Of a DNA stretch of 64,000 nt, positions 39,291 to 49,795 are shown in pieces; the first letter of the stretch is position 1, and each line of letters begins with the position of its first letter. The stretch is from Pisaster brevispinus. Lineage: Eukaryota > Echinodermata > Asteroidea > Forcipulatida > Asteriidae. Location of the stretch: contig JAMKCF010000013.1 in NCBI GenBank assembly GCA_023634235.1, positions 16,431,705 through 16,495,704 on the forward strand. The letters are read 5' to 3'. Below the pieces are notes generated by a model. The model saw only the letters and a list, made by a program, of their open reading frames with translations. It was not told where the DNA came from and did no database searches. A program made the position numbers and the translations under genes.

Positions 39291-39914
39291 TAAAGCCGCG
39301 TTCGCATTGGATTAATATTAAATCGAGACCAAAGGTAACATTCCAATGGGTAAATATTACCAGTGTCCGCACGAGGATTATTTGACGTAGGTAAACTGAC
39401 CGAGGCGATGGTGAAACAAACTGACTGATTAAATATTAACACATTAAGGGCACTACACCTATGACCTTTAACAGGATGGGACAAAATACATAACCTGGCT
39501 TGTATAAAAAAAAAAGCACAGCAGTGAGAAAAACAGCACAAGCAAAGGGATGCAATTTCTGAGTTCTGTATACTGCTGCGACAACAACATGAGTGTGATG
39601 TCACCAGCACATGCATGTCATAGTTCACTCCCATGTGTCATGTGATCGTGGCAGTGCAGTGAACCGGATACGGGTAGTATTTTACTTGCCAGTTTTACCA
39701 GTTTGATGCGTCCACACTGGACTTTTCGGCTCGGTTAGTTTGACCAGGTAAGCTTACCTGGGCAGAAGGTCCAAACTACCCATTAGACCCGGTTCAGTTA
39801 CCTGTGTGAAATTCTCCTGGGCTGTGCGCACTCAACTTAAAATGGTCAAGTTATCCATTTGCTTGGTTAGTTTACCATGTATACCCCCCAAAAGTCCCAT
39901 CTGAACACGGCTTA
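39291..39914. mobile_element. ~624-bp element with short terminal inverted repeats
   Basis: The left end taaagccgcgttcgcattgga pairs with the inverted right end tcccatctgaacacggctta. The interior repeats lacto/taccaggtaa-type fragments (accaggtaagcttacctggg is itself near-palindromic, near 39,743). It is probably non-autonomous. Confidence 0.6.
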
Positions 39915-39987
39915 AGAATCTCATTAACAAGTATGTAATGAGCACCCAATCCACATGTACAATAAGGCTCTAGTCAGAGTAGGAAAT

Positions 39988-40128
39988 CTGGGGTGGATTT
40001 CACAAAGAGTTCAGACTAGTCTTATCTCGAGTTGGGACCAGTTACTCGTCCTAACTTACGACTAGCCATGTTTAATAACTCCTAGGACTAGTCCTAAGTT
40101 AGGACTATCTTTGTGAAATCGACCCCAG
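39988..40128. mobile_element. 141-bp palindromic MITE-like element
   Basis: The ends ctggggtggatttcacaaag and ctttgtgaaatcgaccccag are inverted copies. The interior is made of ctaacttaggactag-type inverted pieces. The whole element could fold into a long hairpin. Confidence 0.8.
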
Positions 40129-40404
40129 GGTGTATAGAGATGAAGGCTTGGTAAGGATCCACGAACCAACCTGAATCCCATTTTTACAGAACCTGTTGTT
40201 CATACAGTTTGGCAACATTTGACTATTAAGCCTGGCAACAACAACAATAACTGATAAAAGTTAAATTAATAGTAGGTGTTTTTGTCCCAAACCCTCCTCT
40301 ATGCAGGTACCGCAGACTGCCACAAAGTACCATACCGCCTAGGCTAGCATTGGGTGCATGGGTTTCTTCTGTTTGTACAGCTGGTATTATGTTGTAACCC
40401 CATG

Positions 40405-40645
40405 GTCTGTGTACTGTGGACTTAATCTCCACAGTCTCCTGTGGCATTTTGTGGAAAGAGCCAGTTTGGCTGGAGATTACACTGATAGTGGCTTGTGTAC
40501 TGTGGACTTAGTCTCCACAGTCTCCTGTGGCATTTTGTGGAAAGAGCCAGTTTGGCTGGAGATTACACTGATAGTGGCTTGTGTACTGTGGACTTAGTCT
40601 CCACAGTCTCCTGTGACATGTTGTAGAAAGAGCCAGTTGGGCGGA
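40405..40645 (+). repeat. 86-bp tandem repeat, about 2.7 copies
   Basis: gtgtactgtggactta recurs at 40,409, 40,495 and 40,581. The first two units are almost identical and the third is diverged. The array ends about 50 bp before the first CAAP1 coding exon, so it lies in its 5' flank, 5' UTR or an upstream intron. Confidence 0.9.
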
Positions 40646-40696
40646 TAGTTATAGTGTTTTAATTGGCGTGTAAAATATCATAATACAGGTAAAGCA

Positions 40697-40900
40697 ATGC
40701 TCCCCGATTCGACACAATCAGAGACTGTACCGGAAGTACCCGACCCACCTCAAACCTCCTACGGAGCATCCTCGGGGAGCACTACGAAAAAGAAGATGAG
40801 TGAAACCAGCAAGAAAAAGAAGAAGCGTAAATCGGAAGACAAGAGTTCACAGAGCTCCAAAAAGAAGAAGTTGAGTAAAGAGAAGTCACACAAAGAAAAG
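40697..40900 (+). CDS. CAAP1: CAAP1 coding exon 1 (possibly not the first)
   Basis: Starts at ATG and ends AAG|gtggga, phase 0, residues 1-68. It is rich in Lys-Lys-Lys and Ser, probably nuclear-localising. The frame stays open upstream to the aataacag-like acceptor at 40,686-40,688, so translation could begin further 5'. Confidence 0.75.
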
Positions 40901-43900
40901 GTGGGAATTTTCTCTCTATTGAAAACCGTTTTGTCATTGCAAAATCAAATCTCCTAAATTAGCACTTGCGTTATGCCCTAGTTTGAAAATTTTAAAACCT
41001 TGTATCTGGCTTAAAATGGCCCTTTGAGGCCAACAGAATTTGGCTCCTTGGCCCATCCTGCGCTCTGGCGTACATAGATATGCGTTTTCCATTGTTGCAT
41101 CAGCGTTTTACCTCTTAGATGGTGGCATGGTGACGTCAGCGCATATGGTCTATTTTTTAATGGTTTTACATTGAACCTTTTAAACGTTAACTCACAGGCA
41201 TGAAATTCTTCCTTCTTAAGTCTGATTTCTGATTTGTTGGCCCCCCTGAAAAATTAGCAAAATTTGTTTTCCATAGCCTGAAAAGTCTATTAACGCCTTT
41301 ACCATGTACATGTAGGTCGGCCCTTGTGCTCAAAAACCGTTTCCTGCAATTTTCCAAGGGCCAAATATGCCTGTACTAATTAAAACCACCCCCGTAGCCT
41401 GTCGTGGCCAAACGGTCCAGAGCACTTGGCTCAAGTTCTGATGGCAAAGTCATCGGATGTGGGTTTGGATCCTTGTCAAAGTGACACTTGTATCCTTGGG
41501 CAAAAGCACATAACTGTGACTTGCTTCTCATCACCTAGAGGTGAATTGGCAGAGGTGGTTCTGATTTGACAGGGGTGTGTACCCGGCGCTTGGGGGAAAA
41601 GTCCACAAGAAAGCAGGGCTTGTAGCTCAAAATGTTTACTGAACCAGAAATTTGTGTACAAGACCAGAATCAAAAGTTGCCACTGCCTTTCACCTCTGTG
41701 GACCCCGGTTCAAATCCTGTACCGGAGCCTTGCATGTGGATTGAGTTTTCAGTCCCTACCTGATAGTGTGGGTTTTCCCCCTTTGGGGTTTTCCTCCCAC
41801 ATCTTAAAACTGAACATTTCTTCTCATTTCCTGTTCATCCTGGCGCTAATTGGATGTGTAATAAATTATAAAATAATACATTAACGAATTCTTTTCAGAA
41901 GAAGAAATCTAAGAAGGGGCAGTTAAATGTGAAGAAATCTGACCCAACGGAGCCAGACTCGGACGTTGACCTCGAGAATGACGTCAAACCTATACGAGAC
42001 TACATCAAAGACAGGGAGCTTATGCTGCAGCACATGTTTAAGAGTGTCATAAAAGCCAATAAGTTACAGGCCATGCTTCCTGAGATACTCAAGGTAGGTT
42101 AGGACTAGGGGTCAGCCTAGCTGGGATGTTAACCAATTTTCATGTATCAGCAAGTTCGAGTGCACACCATTGTTGACTAAAGGTGGACTATTTTGACTCG
42201 AACCCAGGCTGGTTGACCATTTGGCACCAGCCTTAGGACCATGGTTTCTTTCCTGGTTCCAATAGCCTTGTTCCATGCTAACCCCTGTAAAGCATTGATG
42301 GGAACCAGTGACACTATGGTGAAATGGCAGAAGACAAGGGAAATGTTGATGTATCGATGGTTGACTAGACTTCCAAACAAGGCGTTTGTTAAAACTAAAA
42401 GTTGACTACTTTGACTCAAACACAGACTGGTCAACCATTGGTTGACTACTGTGGTTGACCATATGGCACCAGCCTCAGGACTATGTTTCTTCCTCGGTCC
42501 CGGTAGCCTTGTTTCATGCTAACACGTGTAAAGCGCAGAAGGGAACCAGTGACAATATAAGCAAAATGGCGGAAGGCAGTGAAGTGTTGAGTACCCACTG
42601 ATGGTTAACTAGACTTCCAAATAAGTCATTCGAGTGAGTATGCCACTGTGCATGTGTGTTGCTAGACAGTGGTCAACCACAGGTCGACTAAATGTGTGCA
42701 CTGGCTCTTTCTCTTTATTGCAATGGTTCATGTACATACCCATGTAAGGAAATGGACGTGATCAGCTTGTGAGTTAACCTGATGAAAGTTACTGGAAAAT
42801 GTTGGCATAGTAGTCTCAGGTATCATGAATGGCCACTGCCAGACATTTTCATTGATTGGAGGGGGGGTGCCTGCCAGACATGCCCAAATGGCTACCCTCC
42901 TGGGCTCTTGCTTGTATTAGGTTCCAACTTCGACATAGAGTATTTCACTGGGGGCCAATTTCATATACTGTTTCTAAGAGAACAGATTTGATGTCTAAAA
43001 TATAATATTTTATATACAGTCAACCCTCCTACTCTTTGACCATTGAACACAATTCAAAGTGGTTTTGAATGATACAAATGCTATGCCAGCATGCAATATG
43101 ATATCATGTAGTGAATGCATTCACACAGTACAAAGTCAACCCTCCTACTGTTTGACCATTCAATATCATCAACTGTGGTTTTGAATGATAGAGATGGTAA
43201 GTTGGATGGCGGGGACTGGAGGGAACTGAAATAGGATAAGCTGGGCTCAGCTCGGTGATGCGTGTTAGGCTGACCTGGAAATGGATCCTAGAGACAACGG
43301 TTTACTTTAATCCTTGGTTTCAAAATTGTTTGGTAATCAAGCCAAGTTTGAAATCGTGTGAATTTTTTGGGTTTTTTTATAGGGACTTGCCATTGAGGAC
43401 TTAAAGAGCCTATGTCTTATCCAACTGGAAGGAATGTCCAAATCAAGGATTGCATCTATCTTGGCAGGTAGGTCTATCAAGCTCCAAACACCATCTATTA
43501 TAATAAAAATACAGCTGAAAAGCTAAAGAACCTTGGAGTGGTGCTGTACGTATGTAGGGGTGCTGTTCGTTTGTCAGCTAAAGATATGGTCACATCCAGG
43601 GTTTGCCATTAGCTTTTTCAGTGACTAACCAGCGGGATCAAATCACTTGTCCGCTAGCTTTTTCACCGGTCCATATTTCACCTTCTTTTCGACGCTGAAC
43701 TGTGCAGACGGACCACTTGCAGTGAATTTTGACTGGTCCTCAGGTATTTTTACTAGTATTTGGCCAGTGGACCACTGTTTCAGGAGAACGCTGACACCAA
43801 CATTTTACCTGTTTTTTTTTAAACCCTTAAGTGCAGAAGTAACCCCAGGAGTTACACAAATGCCGGAAGATTCTACTAGTTACTGGGCAGTTAAGTGAGC

Positions 43901-46900
43901 CAACAAGTTTGATTGGCAGGGGGGAGGGGTGTTGGAAACCTCAGAACCTCACACAAGTAAAGCAAGACATCTTGAAACCTGCTACAAAGAACAGGTGGCT
44001 CGACTTTATCAGAGGGTTAGATGTGGGTAGGGCTGTATGTCTCTACAATTTTGTGCACAAAGTGTATGAATGAAAATATTTTTCAACCCTCAAAAACAAA
44101 ACTTCATAACTTTAAAACCTGATTCCCCTCTTAGATATGTGGAAAGGTCCAGTCCAGGCTATCAAGGACTTTGACTCCTCCAGGGTATTGCACTTTGGAG
44201 AAAACAGTGATATATCAAATGTGCCATGACTTAGTCTTACCAGCACATACTTAAGGGTTTTAAATTTCAATATTCCTAGGGGAAGAGATGCAGTCCTCTT
44301 CAGAAGAGGAAGAATCAGACTCTGACATCGAGAAAGTCCTCCGTAGGCGAGATGAAACAAAGGATGTTATCAACAGCGAGGTGATAGACTCCACCTCTAT
44401 CCTGCCTCATGCGTCCCCATGCACTGTTGATGTAGGGGAATCGATCTCTGTGCATGAAGAAGTGGCTGGAGAGGAGGCCATTGAAGGAGATAGTGACGAT
44501 AATGATGAAGCTGGTATGTATATTGACCCTGGTGTATTCAGTGACATATTGTCGCGTCAGTCCAAAAACATTGTATAAATTTTGCAAAAACGTCCTCTTT
44601 TGCACGAAAAACGTCCTCTTTTGCACGAAAAATGCTCAAGCAAAAATGTACCTCGATTTTGCCAAAATTTTGTAACTCGCATGAAAATGCTCCTTGCAAA
44701 AACACCATATCACAATTTGGGAAAAATATTATATTTGGCATGAAAATGTTCCGTGCAAACAATGTTGTTTTAGCTCATACTTGTTTTGTGTCTACATCGG
44801 GGCTATTTTCAGCAAGATATGACGCTTAGATAGTTCCAACCTCGCACTTAACATAAGGGCTATTTTAGGAGATACTTTGCTTTTGCACTGACACAGCCAT
44901 ATTTACATGTATAACAGTTTTACAACTTACTGTCAAGGTTTCTGAAACTTTTCCGGACCCACCTCATTTTCGATGCTTGTGAATTCTTACACATTAAAAC
45001 AAAATAAAAATGTTTTGGGTCTTTTAATTCATTCATTACAAATCATTCTTGACAGGTTGTACGAAAAGATGGGTTTTGGTTGAAGGTGGTCTCTTGATGT
45101 AGAAAAGACACCCAACTCTGCATGGGCATAGGACACTGTTCCAATCCCAAAGATTTCTATAAGAAGAAAACTGTTATAACACAAGCATTTGTTTTGACCT
45201 TTGGAAAGCATTTGGTTATTTTGAAACAAGCTTATTAACAGCTTCCACTCAGTTCTGGTCAATTTTAAAATGGATTAAAACAAAATGACTGGAAATTTAG
45301 TGTTAAAAGGTAGGGTGTGTCAGAGATTGGTTTTTGTCAGCGTAATGCTAATTTATTGGCAAAATTATCAAGAAAGATACAATAACAGTCACATGTGAAA
45401 GTTTCAGCTGAAAAAAAGTGTCTACCTTCTGAGAAAACAGCAAAAAACTGTCACAGCATTTTCACAAGAACGTCAAATCCATCCATGGTTAGCAAGGTGA
45501 CAGCATGTACCAACCCCATCTCTGGCCGCAGCATTCACAAACAGACATTAGCCCTCAGAAATCTGAGAAACGTTTCATGCATGAATCGATTCTTAGATTC
45601 AAATGTTTTGGGTTGGAAAATTATCCAAAACACATTACTTTCAAGGGAATCCTTTCCCAAAAGAGTTTGTACTATCAACAGCTGGAGTGCTTTTCACCAA
45701 GGAAGTTTTTATTGTCATTAATTTGTGGAGTATTTACCAATGTATAACCATACTTTTAACCTCATTTTTGTTCATGATTAGAATGTGGAGAAGAAGAAGC
45801 TGCCAGTGCAGATGAAAGTTGGCAAAATGAGAACACCAGAGATGATGGTGATGTAGAGGAGGAGATGGAATGTAGGCAAGATGAAGAAGTAGATGATCAC
45901 GATGCGGATCCAAATGAGGAGGAGGAGGAGGAGGCTGGAGGGGAAGGGGATAGTCAAGAGGAGGAGTTAGTGGTGGAAATTAAGAAACCCAAGAAGTTTC
46001 GTCGCATAAAGATTGTACCAACTGAGGGTGAAGAGTTTGAGGAAGGGGAATTGACGAGTGATGAAGTGGGTAAGAATCTAGCCACTGTGTCAAAGTAACA
46101 GCATTGTTTCAGGGATTCAAGGAAGTACTCCTTTTGAATATCTTTCTCATTCATTCCTTTAAAACAATGCATTTAGATAACTTTTTGTTGACAAATCAGT
46201 AACGATCTTCATGTACTGAAATCGGATTAAAAGTAAACACAAATACAATTTTTAACATGCCTTCAACAAATAAATTGATGAAGCAGTTGTTTCTTGTATG
46301 TTAAATTTTTTTTTAGAACCAAGCAGATTAATAGTTGTTGCTTTTTAATATTTGTTTGCTTCTGATTTCCAAGTTTCTAAATATAGTTAGATTCTACTAA
46401 TTGTTCCGTTGAAACTGATGAAGAAAGTGTGACTCCCTCAGTGTGGACGTATTGCACTTTGATATTTGTTTGCTTCTGATATCAAAGTTTCTACTTCTAG
46501 TTACCGCTAAAATTCTACAATTTCTTTTTGATTAGACAATGAAATTGTGACTTCCTTAGTGTTGGTGTATTGCTTTTTGATGGGTTTTTTTTTTCTTTCT
46601 TTTTTTTCTGATATAAAAAGTTGCTAATTATAGTTCAAATTCTATATTCCATAGAAACTGATGAAGAAAGTGTCCTGTCCACCAAGGAAGAGGTGGAGGT
46701 ATCATCCAGACCTGAGAGTGACGAGCAAATGGTTGAAGACCCAGAGACAAGCCATGAAGTGGCTGTCTCAGTTGAGGATGAATTAACACAGGAACCTAAG
46801 AAATCTCAGCCCAAGACTATTCCTAAGAACGCTGTGGATTCTCTCGCTAACCAAGGTAACCAGGTCATTAACGACAACGACAACGACAACGACACTGATG

Positions 46901-47391
46901 ACAATGACGATGCTATTGATTCTGTTCTCACTAAGACAAAGAATGAAAAGGACGTCACATCAGATGACGCATTGAACGTCCTCGCTGAAGACGATAACTT
47001 TGACATCGACGCAAAGGAAAGTTGTAATCTCGTAGAAACTGCGGATGGTGTGAACGATTCGGATCGTGATGCTGACACCGACGATTCGAAGGATGACGTC
47101 AGTGTCAATGATGAGGTTGACATTGACGTCAAAAGTGAAAATGATGAAGATAAGGATATCGATGATTGTTTAATTGCAAACGAAACCGATAAAAACGTTG
47201 ATGTCGTTGCAAAACCAGGGAAGATTCAGGAGCCTCCGCAGCCCCCTAAACAGTCTCAAGGGGCTTCGGGTGGTGCAACTTCCGCAAAGTCAGGACGTAA
47301 AGTTGCTCAAGAACTGGAAGTACTTGAATTGGAACTTCGTGCACGGGCGATTCGATCACTTATGAAACAATACGGAAAAGACGTTGGTTGA
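40697..47391 (+). CDS. CAAP1: Caspase activity and apoptosis inhibitor 1 (CAAP1) orthologue
   Basis: Six exons: 40,697-40,900, 41,899-42,093, 43,383-43,467, 44,280-44,513, 45,782-46,069 and 46,655-47,391. They join in phase with GT-AG introns to 1743 nt, 580 aa. The N-terminus is a basic Lys/Ser tail (about 30-82). The conserved CAAP1 core spans about 97-163 (DYIKDRELMLQHMF, LQAMLPEILK, LCLIQLEGMSKSRIASIL). Residues 164-540 are a very acidic Glu/Asp spacer. The C-terminus carries the conserved LELELRARAIRSLMKQ motif (about 558-573). Human CAAP1 is shorter (about 361 aa) and is described as dampening a caspase-10-dependent mitochondrial caspase-3/9 loop; the extra length here is acidic spacer. 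The start is uncertain: the ATG lies 8 bp after a possible acceptor (atacag), so an upstream exon may exist. Confidence 0.9.
41198..41370 (+). repeat. Dispersed ~180-bp repeat, copy 1 of 3
   Basis: 'ggcatgaaattcttccttcttaagtct ... agcctgaaaagtctattaa ... ccaagggccaaat' is shared with 49,596-49,795 and 54,854-55,035, in the same orientation. It lies in CAAP1 intron 1. Confidence 0.8.
41398..41600 (+). mobile_element. tRNA-derived SINE, diverged copy in CAAP1 intron 1
   Basis: The start gtcgtggccaaacggtccag resembles a tRNA A-box arm. gggtttggatcc is a weakened B-box, then gacacttgtatccttgggcaaaagcac matches the body of the 38.4-38.7 kb element. Confidence 0.65.
41680..41880 (+). mobile_element. 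B-box-containing SINE-like repeat, copy 1
   Basis: 'gcctttcacctctgtggacccc' and the B-box-like ggttcaaatcc, then 'ccttgcatgtgg' and 'cagtccctacctg', are shared with 49,152-49,372. It sits immediately before CAAP1 coding exon 2. Confidence 0.65.
41899..42093 (+). CDS. CAAP1: CAAP1 coding exon 2 (core domain, first half)
   Basis: The acceptor is cttttcag and the donor AAG|gtaggt, phase 0 on both sides, residues 69-133. It holds the start of the conserved core (KPIRDYIKDREL to LPEILK). Confidence 0.93.
42178..42640 (+). repeat. ~243-bp tandem duplication in CAAP1 intron 2
   Basis: ggcaccagcct, catgctaac, gggaaccagtgacaatat and tgactactttgactcaaa recur about 243 bp apart (for example 42,222 and 42,465). 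The copies are roughly 80-85% alike by eye. Confidence 0.8.
43017..43195 (+). repeat. ~118-bp spaced direct repeat in CAAP1 intron 2
   Basis: 'agtcaaccctcctact-tttgaccatt' and 'gtggttttgaatgata' occur near 43,018 and 43,135. Confidence 0.75.
43383..43467 (+). CDS. CAAP1: CAAP1 coding exon 3 (core domain, second half)
   Basis: The acceptor is tttttttatag and the donor G|gtaggt, phase 1, residues 134-161. It encodes GLAIEDLKSLCLIQLEGM and SKSRIASILA. At 85 bp it is short and was found by following the conserved family sequence. Confidence 0.93.
44280..44513 (+). CDS. CAAP1: CAAP1 coding exon 4 (acidic)
   Basis: The acceptor is attcctag and the donor G|gtatgt, phase 1, residues 162-239. It is Ser/Glu/Asp-rich (SSSEEEESDSDIEK), with likely casein-kinase-2-type acidic Ser sites. 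Confidence 0.88.
44551..44898. mobile_element. Inverted-repeat element in CAAP1 intron 4
   Basis: The left end tgtcgcgtcagtccaaaaac and the inverted right end gcttttgcactgacacagcc share GTCAGT-CAAAA. The interior carries duplicated 'cgtcctcttttgcacgaaaa' units. A shorter relative lies at 58,212-58,405. Confidence 0.65.
45303..45765 (+). mobile_element. Dispersed repeat family R, full-length copy in CAAP1 intron 4
   Basis: Shares with 60,391-60,785 the order: atacaataa...gtgaaa, ctgagaaacgtttc, 'ttcaaat', 'ctttca', 'gctgga/ctg..ctt', 'aagtttttattg', 'tttaccaa-gtata'. A shortened copy lies at 54,480-54,660, and end fragments in inverted orientation near 30,190 and 47,905. Confidence 0.65.
45782..46069 (+). 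CDS. CAAP1: CAAP1 coding exon 5 (acidic with basic patch)
   Basis: The acceptor is catgattag and the donor G|gtaaga, phase 1, residues 240-335. A run of Glu is followed by a basic patch KKPKKFRRIKIV and then FEEGELTSDEV. Confidence 0.88.
46338..46685 (+). repeat. ~115-bp block repeated three times over the last CAAP1 acceptor
   Basis: Copies start at 46,338, 46,452 and 46,570 (ttgctttttaat, ttgcactttgat, ttgctttttgat). Each has a pyrimidine-rich tract and then exon-like sequence. The real exon starts at 46,655 with aaactgatgaagaaagtgt. Copy 1 has the same bases at 46,412 but its splice site is ttg. Copy 2 keeps gattag at 46,530-46,535 followed by diverged acaatgaaattgtg. Confidence 0.85.
46655..47391 (+). 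CDS. CAAP1: CAAP1 last coding exon (acidic spacer, C-terminal motif)
   Basis: The acceptor is attccatag. The exon encodes residues 336-580 and TGA. It includes an Asn-Asp repeat (about 46,868-46,915) and the conserved C-terminal ELELRARAIRSLMKQ. Confidence 0.92.
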
Positions 47392-47654
47392 GTACTTGTT
47401 ATTTTCGATAATGTAATTAACGCGGAACACTGTTTTAGTTAGCTGCTAAAACACTGCTGCAGAATGTTCTGTTAAATCTTGCCAAAGAAACCAGTCCGGA
47501 TCAAACTGTTACATCGATGTACAAACTAAAGTCATCAACTGCTGTTGTGATTGGAGACTTCTAAACTTTCTTAAGAATTTTGTGTAAAATATTGAGATCA
47601 TCCGAGTGTTTATAGGTCTGAAAGGTTGGATCATACTTTGATAATGACCTCGAA

Positions 47655-47759
47655 AATAAATTGTGAAATTTCCATCCGAAAGCTTATTGCTATAAAGATG
47701 GTAAGCATCCTGCGAAACTATTTCTTCTGAAATGATCCCGTTGATTAGAAATCAATAAA
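47655..47759 (+). terminator. CAAP1: CAAP1 polyadenylation signals
   Basis: AATAAA hexamers at 47,655-47,660 and 47,754-47,759 give 3' UTRs of roughly 290-390 bp after the TGA at 47,389-47,391. Confidence 0.6.
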
Positions 47760-47799
47760 AGTATGTGGAAAAATGTGAATCTCACAAACTCCCTGTTTG

Positions 47800-49150
47800 T
47801 AAATGCTGAGGCTGTAGATGCGATTTGTGCCCACTGTCAACCTCCCGATACGTGGATGGGTTCGATAGAAAATACTGTGATACTATTTTCTCAGCAAGTA
47901 GACACTGTATTCAGCTGAAACTTTCACAGGTGACTTTTATTTTACCAGCATTACGTTGACAAACAAACAACCTATGACACCCACCTTTACATATGGAACC
48001 TTATTCAATGCATTTCAGGACCATTTGAGCTGCTTTTCGTTGGAAGTAGATCAAGCAGCATCATGCAATCAGAAAACAGTGTAGATTTGTCCTGTTATGT
48101 TTTCTTTGATCATCAAAGTTGATTTTTAAAAAACAACTTTACATTGATAAATTTATACATTCAAATTTTGATTACTGCTTTTAACGATCGTTTGGATTTC
48201 CTCAAAAATAATTTTGGATGGTCAGGTTGTTCTCATAAGAATAGATTAGTTTTGCCGGGGGGGGGGGGGGGGGGGAGGGGGGGGAGGGGGAACCTTTGAA
48301 GAGTTGACCATAAATTTGTCATAGCGCCCTCTGTGGTATTGTTTTTGTCAGTGTTCTTTATGTTTCTGTTCTGGAAGATGGCACAAAGTGTTGCTATTAC
48401 TTTGTAATGTTATTGTAAGATTTTATAATAGAAGTTGATAATAACAAAAAGCATTTCCGAGATAAGCTTGAATTGTTTTATATTTGTTTATGTTTTTATT
48501 TATACATTAAGCAAACAACACGTTCCCGGCAGCTGCGGTCAAACATGACGAATAGTCCTGGCATGCAACCAAACTGCTCATGGAAAAAACAACAACAGGC
48601 TAGTAGCACGCAAAGCCCCAGAAACATGCTGGGGCAACTCTGAACTCTTACACTTGGAGCTGGGGACTATGTGTGGCCTATCAAACAATGGTGCACAGCC
48701 TCCTTAAAACACTCAGCCCCCCTCCTCTGAAGGCTGTCCGATGACATCTGGGAAGGAGTGGGGAGTTGTTTGATATAGACATTATTGAATTTGTGTGATA
48801 TGTGGATGTTTTCTTTTAACATACGTGACGAAAAGCTTGACAACAATCGTCGGCGAGAAGCAAATTCTCAAAATAAATTAAATCATTAAAAGTTGAACTT
48901 GGAAAACATAAATCATCATGTTTTTTGCTTGGTGCCCCTTCAGAAGTTTCCTATAGACCAATGGAAGTGCCCTTTGTAAAATGAAAATTGCCTCGCAAAG
49001 ATGAAATTCCAGGGCCTGTGAACAGTTATGAGCAATGTCTACAGCTATTGTCATGTTGTGCTCAAAGACAGGTACAGAGGACAAACCCACTGCCCAGTAT
49101 CTTGCTTCTGTTTTACTTCGGTTTACAAGCTACATTAGGTTGATTCAGTG
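47800..49150. other. Downstream flank of CAAP1, no gene seen
   Basis: No spliced exon could be supported. A poly-G tract (about 48,257-48,288) is the main landmark. Confidence 0.5.
47905..47960 (-). repeat. Fragment of dispersed repeat family R
   Basis: 'tattcagctgaaactttcacaggtgact' is the inverse of the gtcacatgtgaaagtttcagctga segment of the 45.3 kb copy. A similar fragment lies at 30,188-30,250 next to the satellite edge. Confidence 0.55.
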
Positions 49151-49151
49151 A

Positions 49152-49372
49152 TTTCATCCCTGCCTTTCACCTCTGTGGACCCTGGTTCGAATCCCACCTC
49201 AGACCAGATCCTTGCATGTGGGTTGGGTTTTCAGTCCCAACCTGACTGCTGCATGGGTTCTCTCCATTTAGGGTGTCCTCCCATATCTAGAACTGAACAG
49301 TTCTTCTCATTTCCTACTCATCCTGTTTTTGGTGCAGTTTGTGCTATTGGATATGTAATCAAATTAAACAAC
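49152..49372 (+). mobile_element. B-box-containing SINE-like repeat, copy 2
   Basis: 'gcctttcacctctgtggaccc', a perfect B-box ggttcgaatcc, then 'ccttgcatgtgg' and 'cagtcccaacctg', pair with 41,680-41,880. Confidence 0.7.
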
Positions 49373-49595
49373 TGATTACTTTTGGTGCTAAAGTTAACTT
49401 ATTTCCTTTTTGCATGATTTCACATGGAGGCTGATATCAGGAATTGTTGAGTGGTTGTACCTAAATATTCTTTCACATTTTCAGTGGAAAAGTATGTGTT
49501 ATCTTGCCTTTCAGGTTGTGTGGTTTGTTTTTTTGGTTTTTTGGGGGTGTTTTTTTTTGGGGGGGGGGTTTCTTCCAAATATGTTGTGCATTGTA

Positions 49596-49795
49596 TTAGG
49601 CATGATATTCTTCCTACTTAAGTCTCATTTCTGTTGTGTTTGTTTTTTACACTCGGAAAAGTCAGCAAAATGTTTACTTAAATAGCCAGAAAAGGCTGTA
49701 CATTGTAAATGCCTCTATTACGTATACACGTAGGTCAGCCCTACTCAATAAAATGCTCTCTTTTTTTTTTTTTTCCAAGGACCAATTATCATGCG
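49596..49795 (+). repeat. Dispersed ~180-bp repeat, copy 2 of 3
   Basis: 'ggcatgatattcttcctacttaagtct' to 'ccaaggaccaattat' matches 41,198-41,370 and 54,854-55,035. A T-run interrupts it near 49,760. Confidence 0.8.

Noticed and set aside
45395..45815. Three overlapping plus-strand frames in CAAP1 intron 4
   Set aside because: They lie within a dispersed repeat with relatives at 54.5 and 60.4 kb, and the conserved order is in DNA rather than protein.
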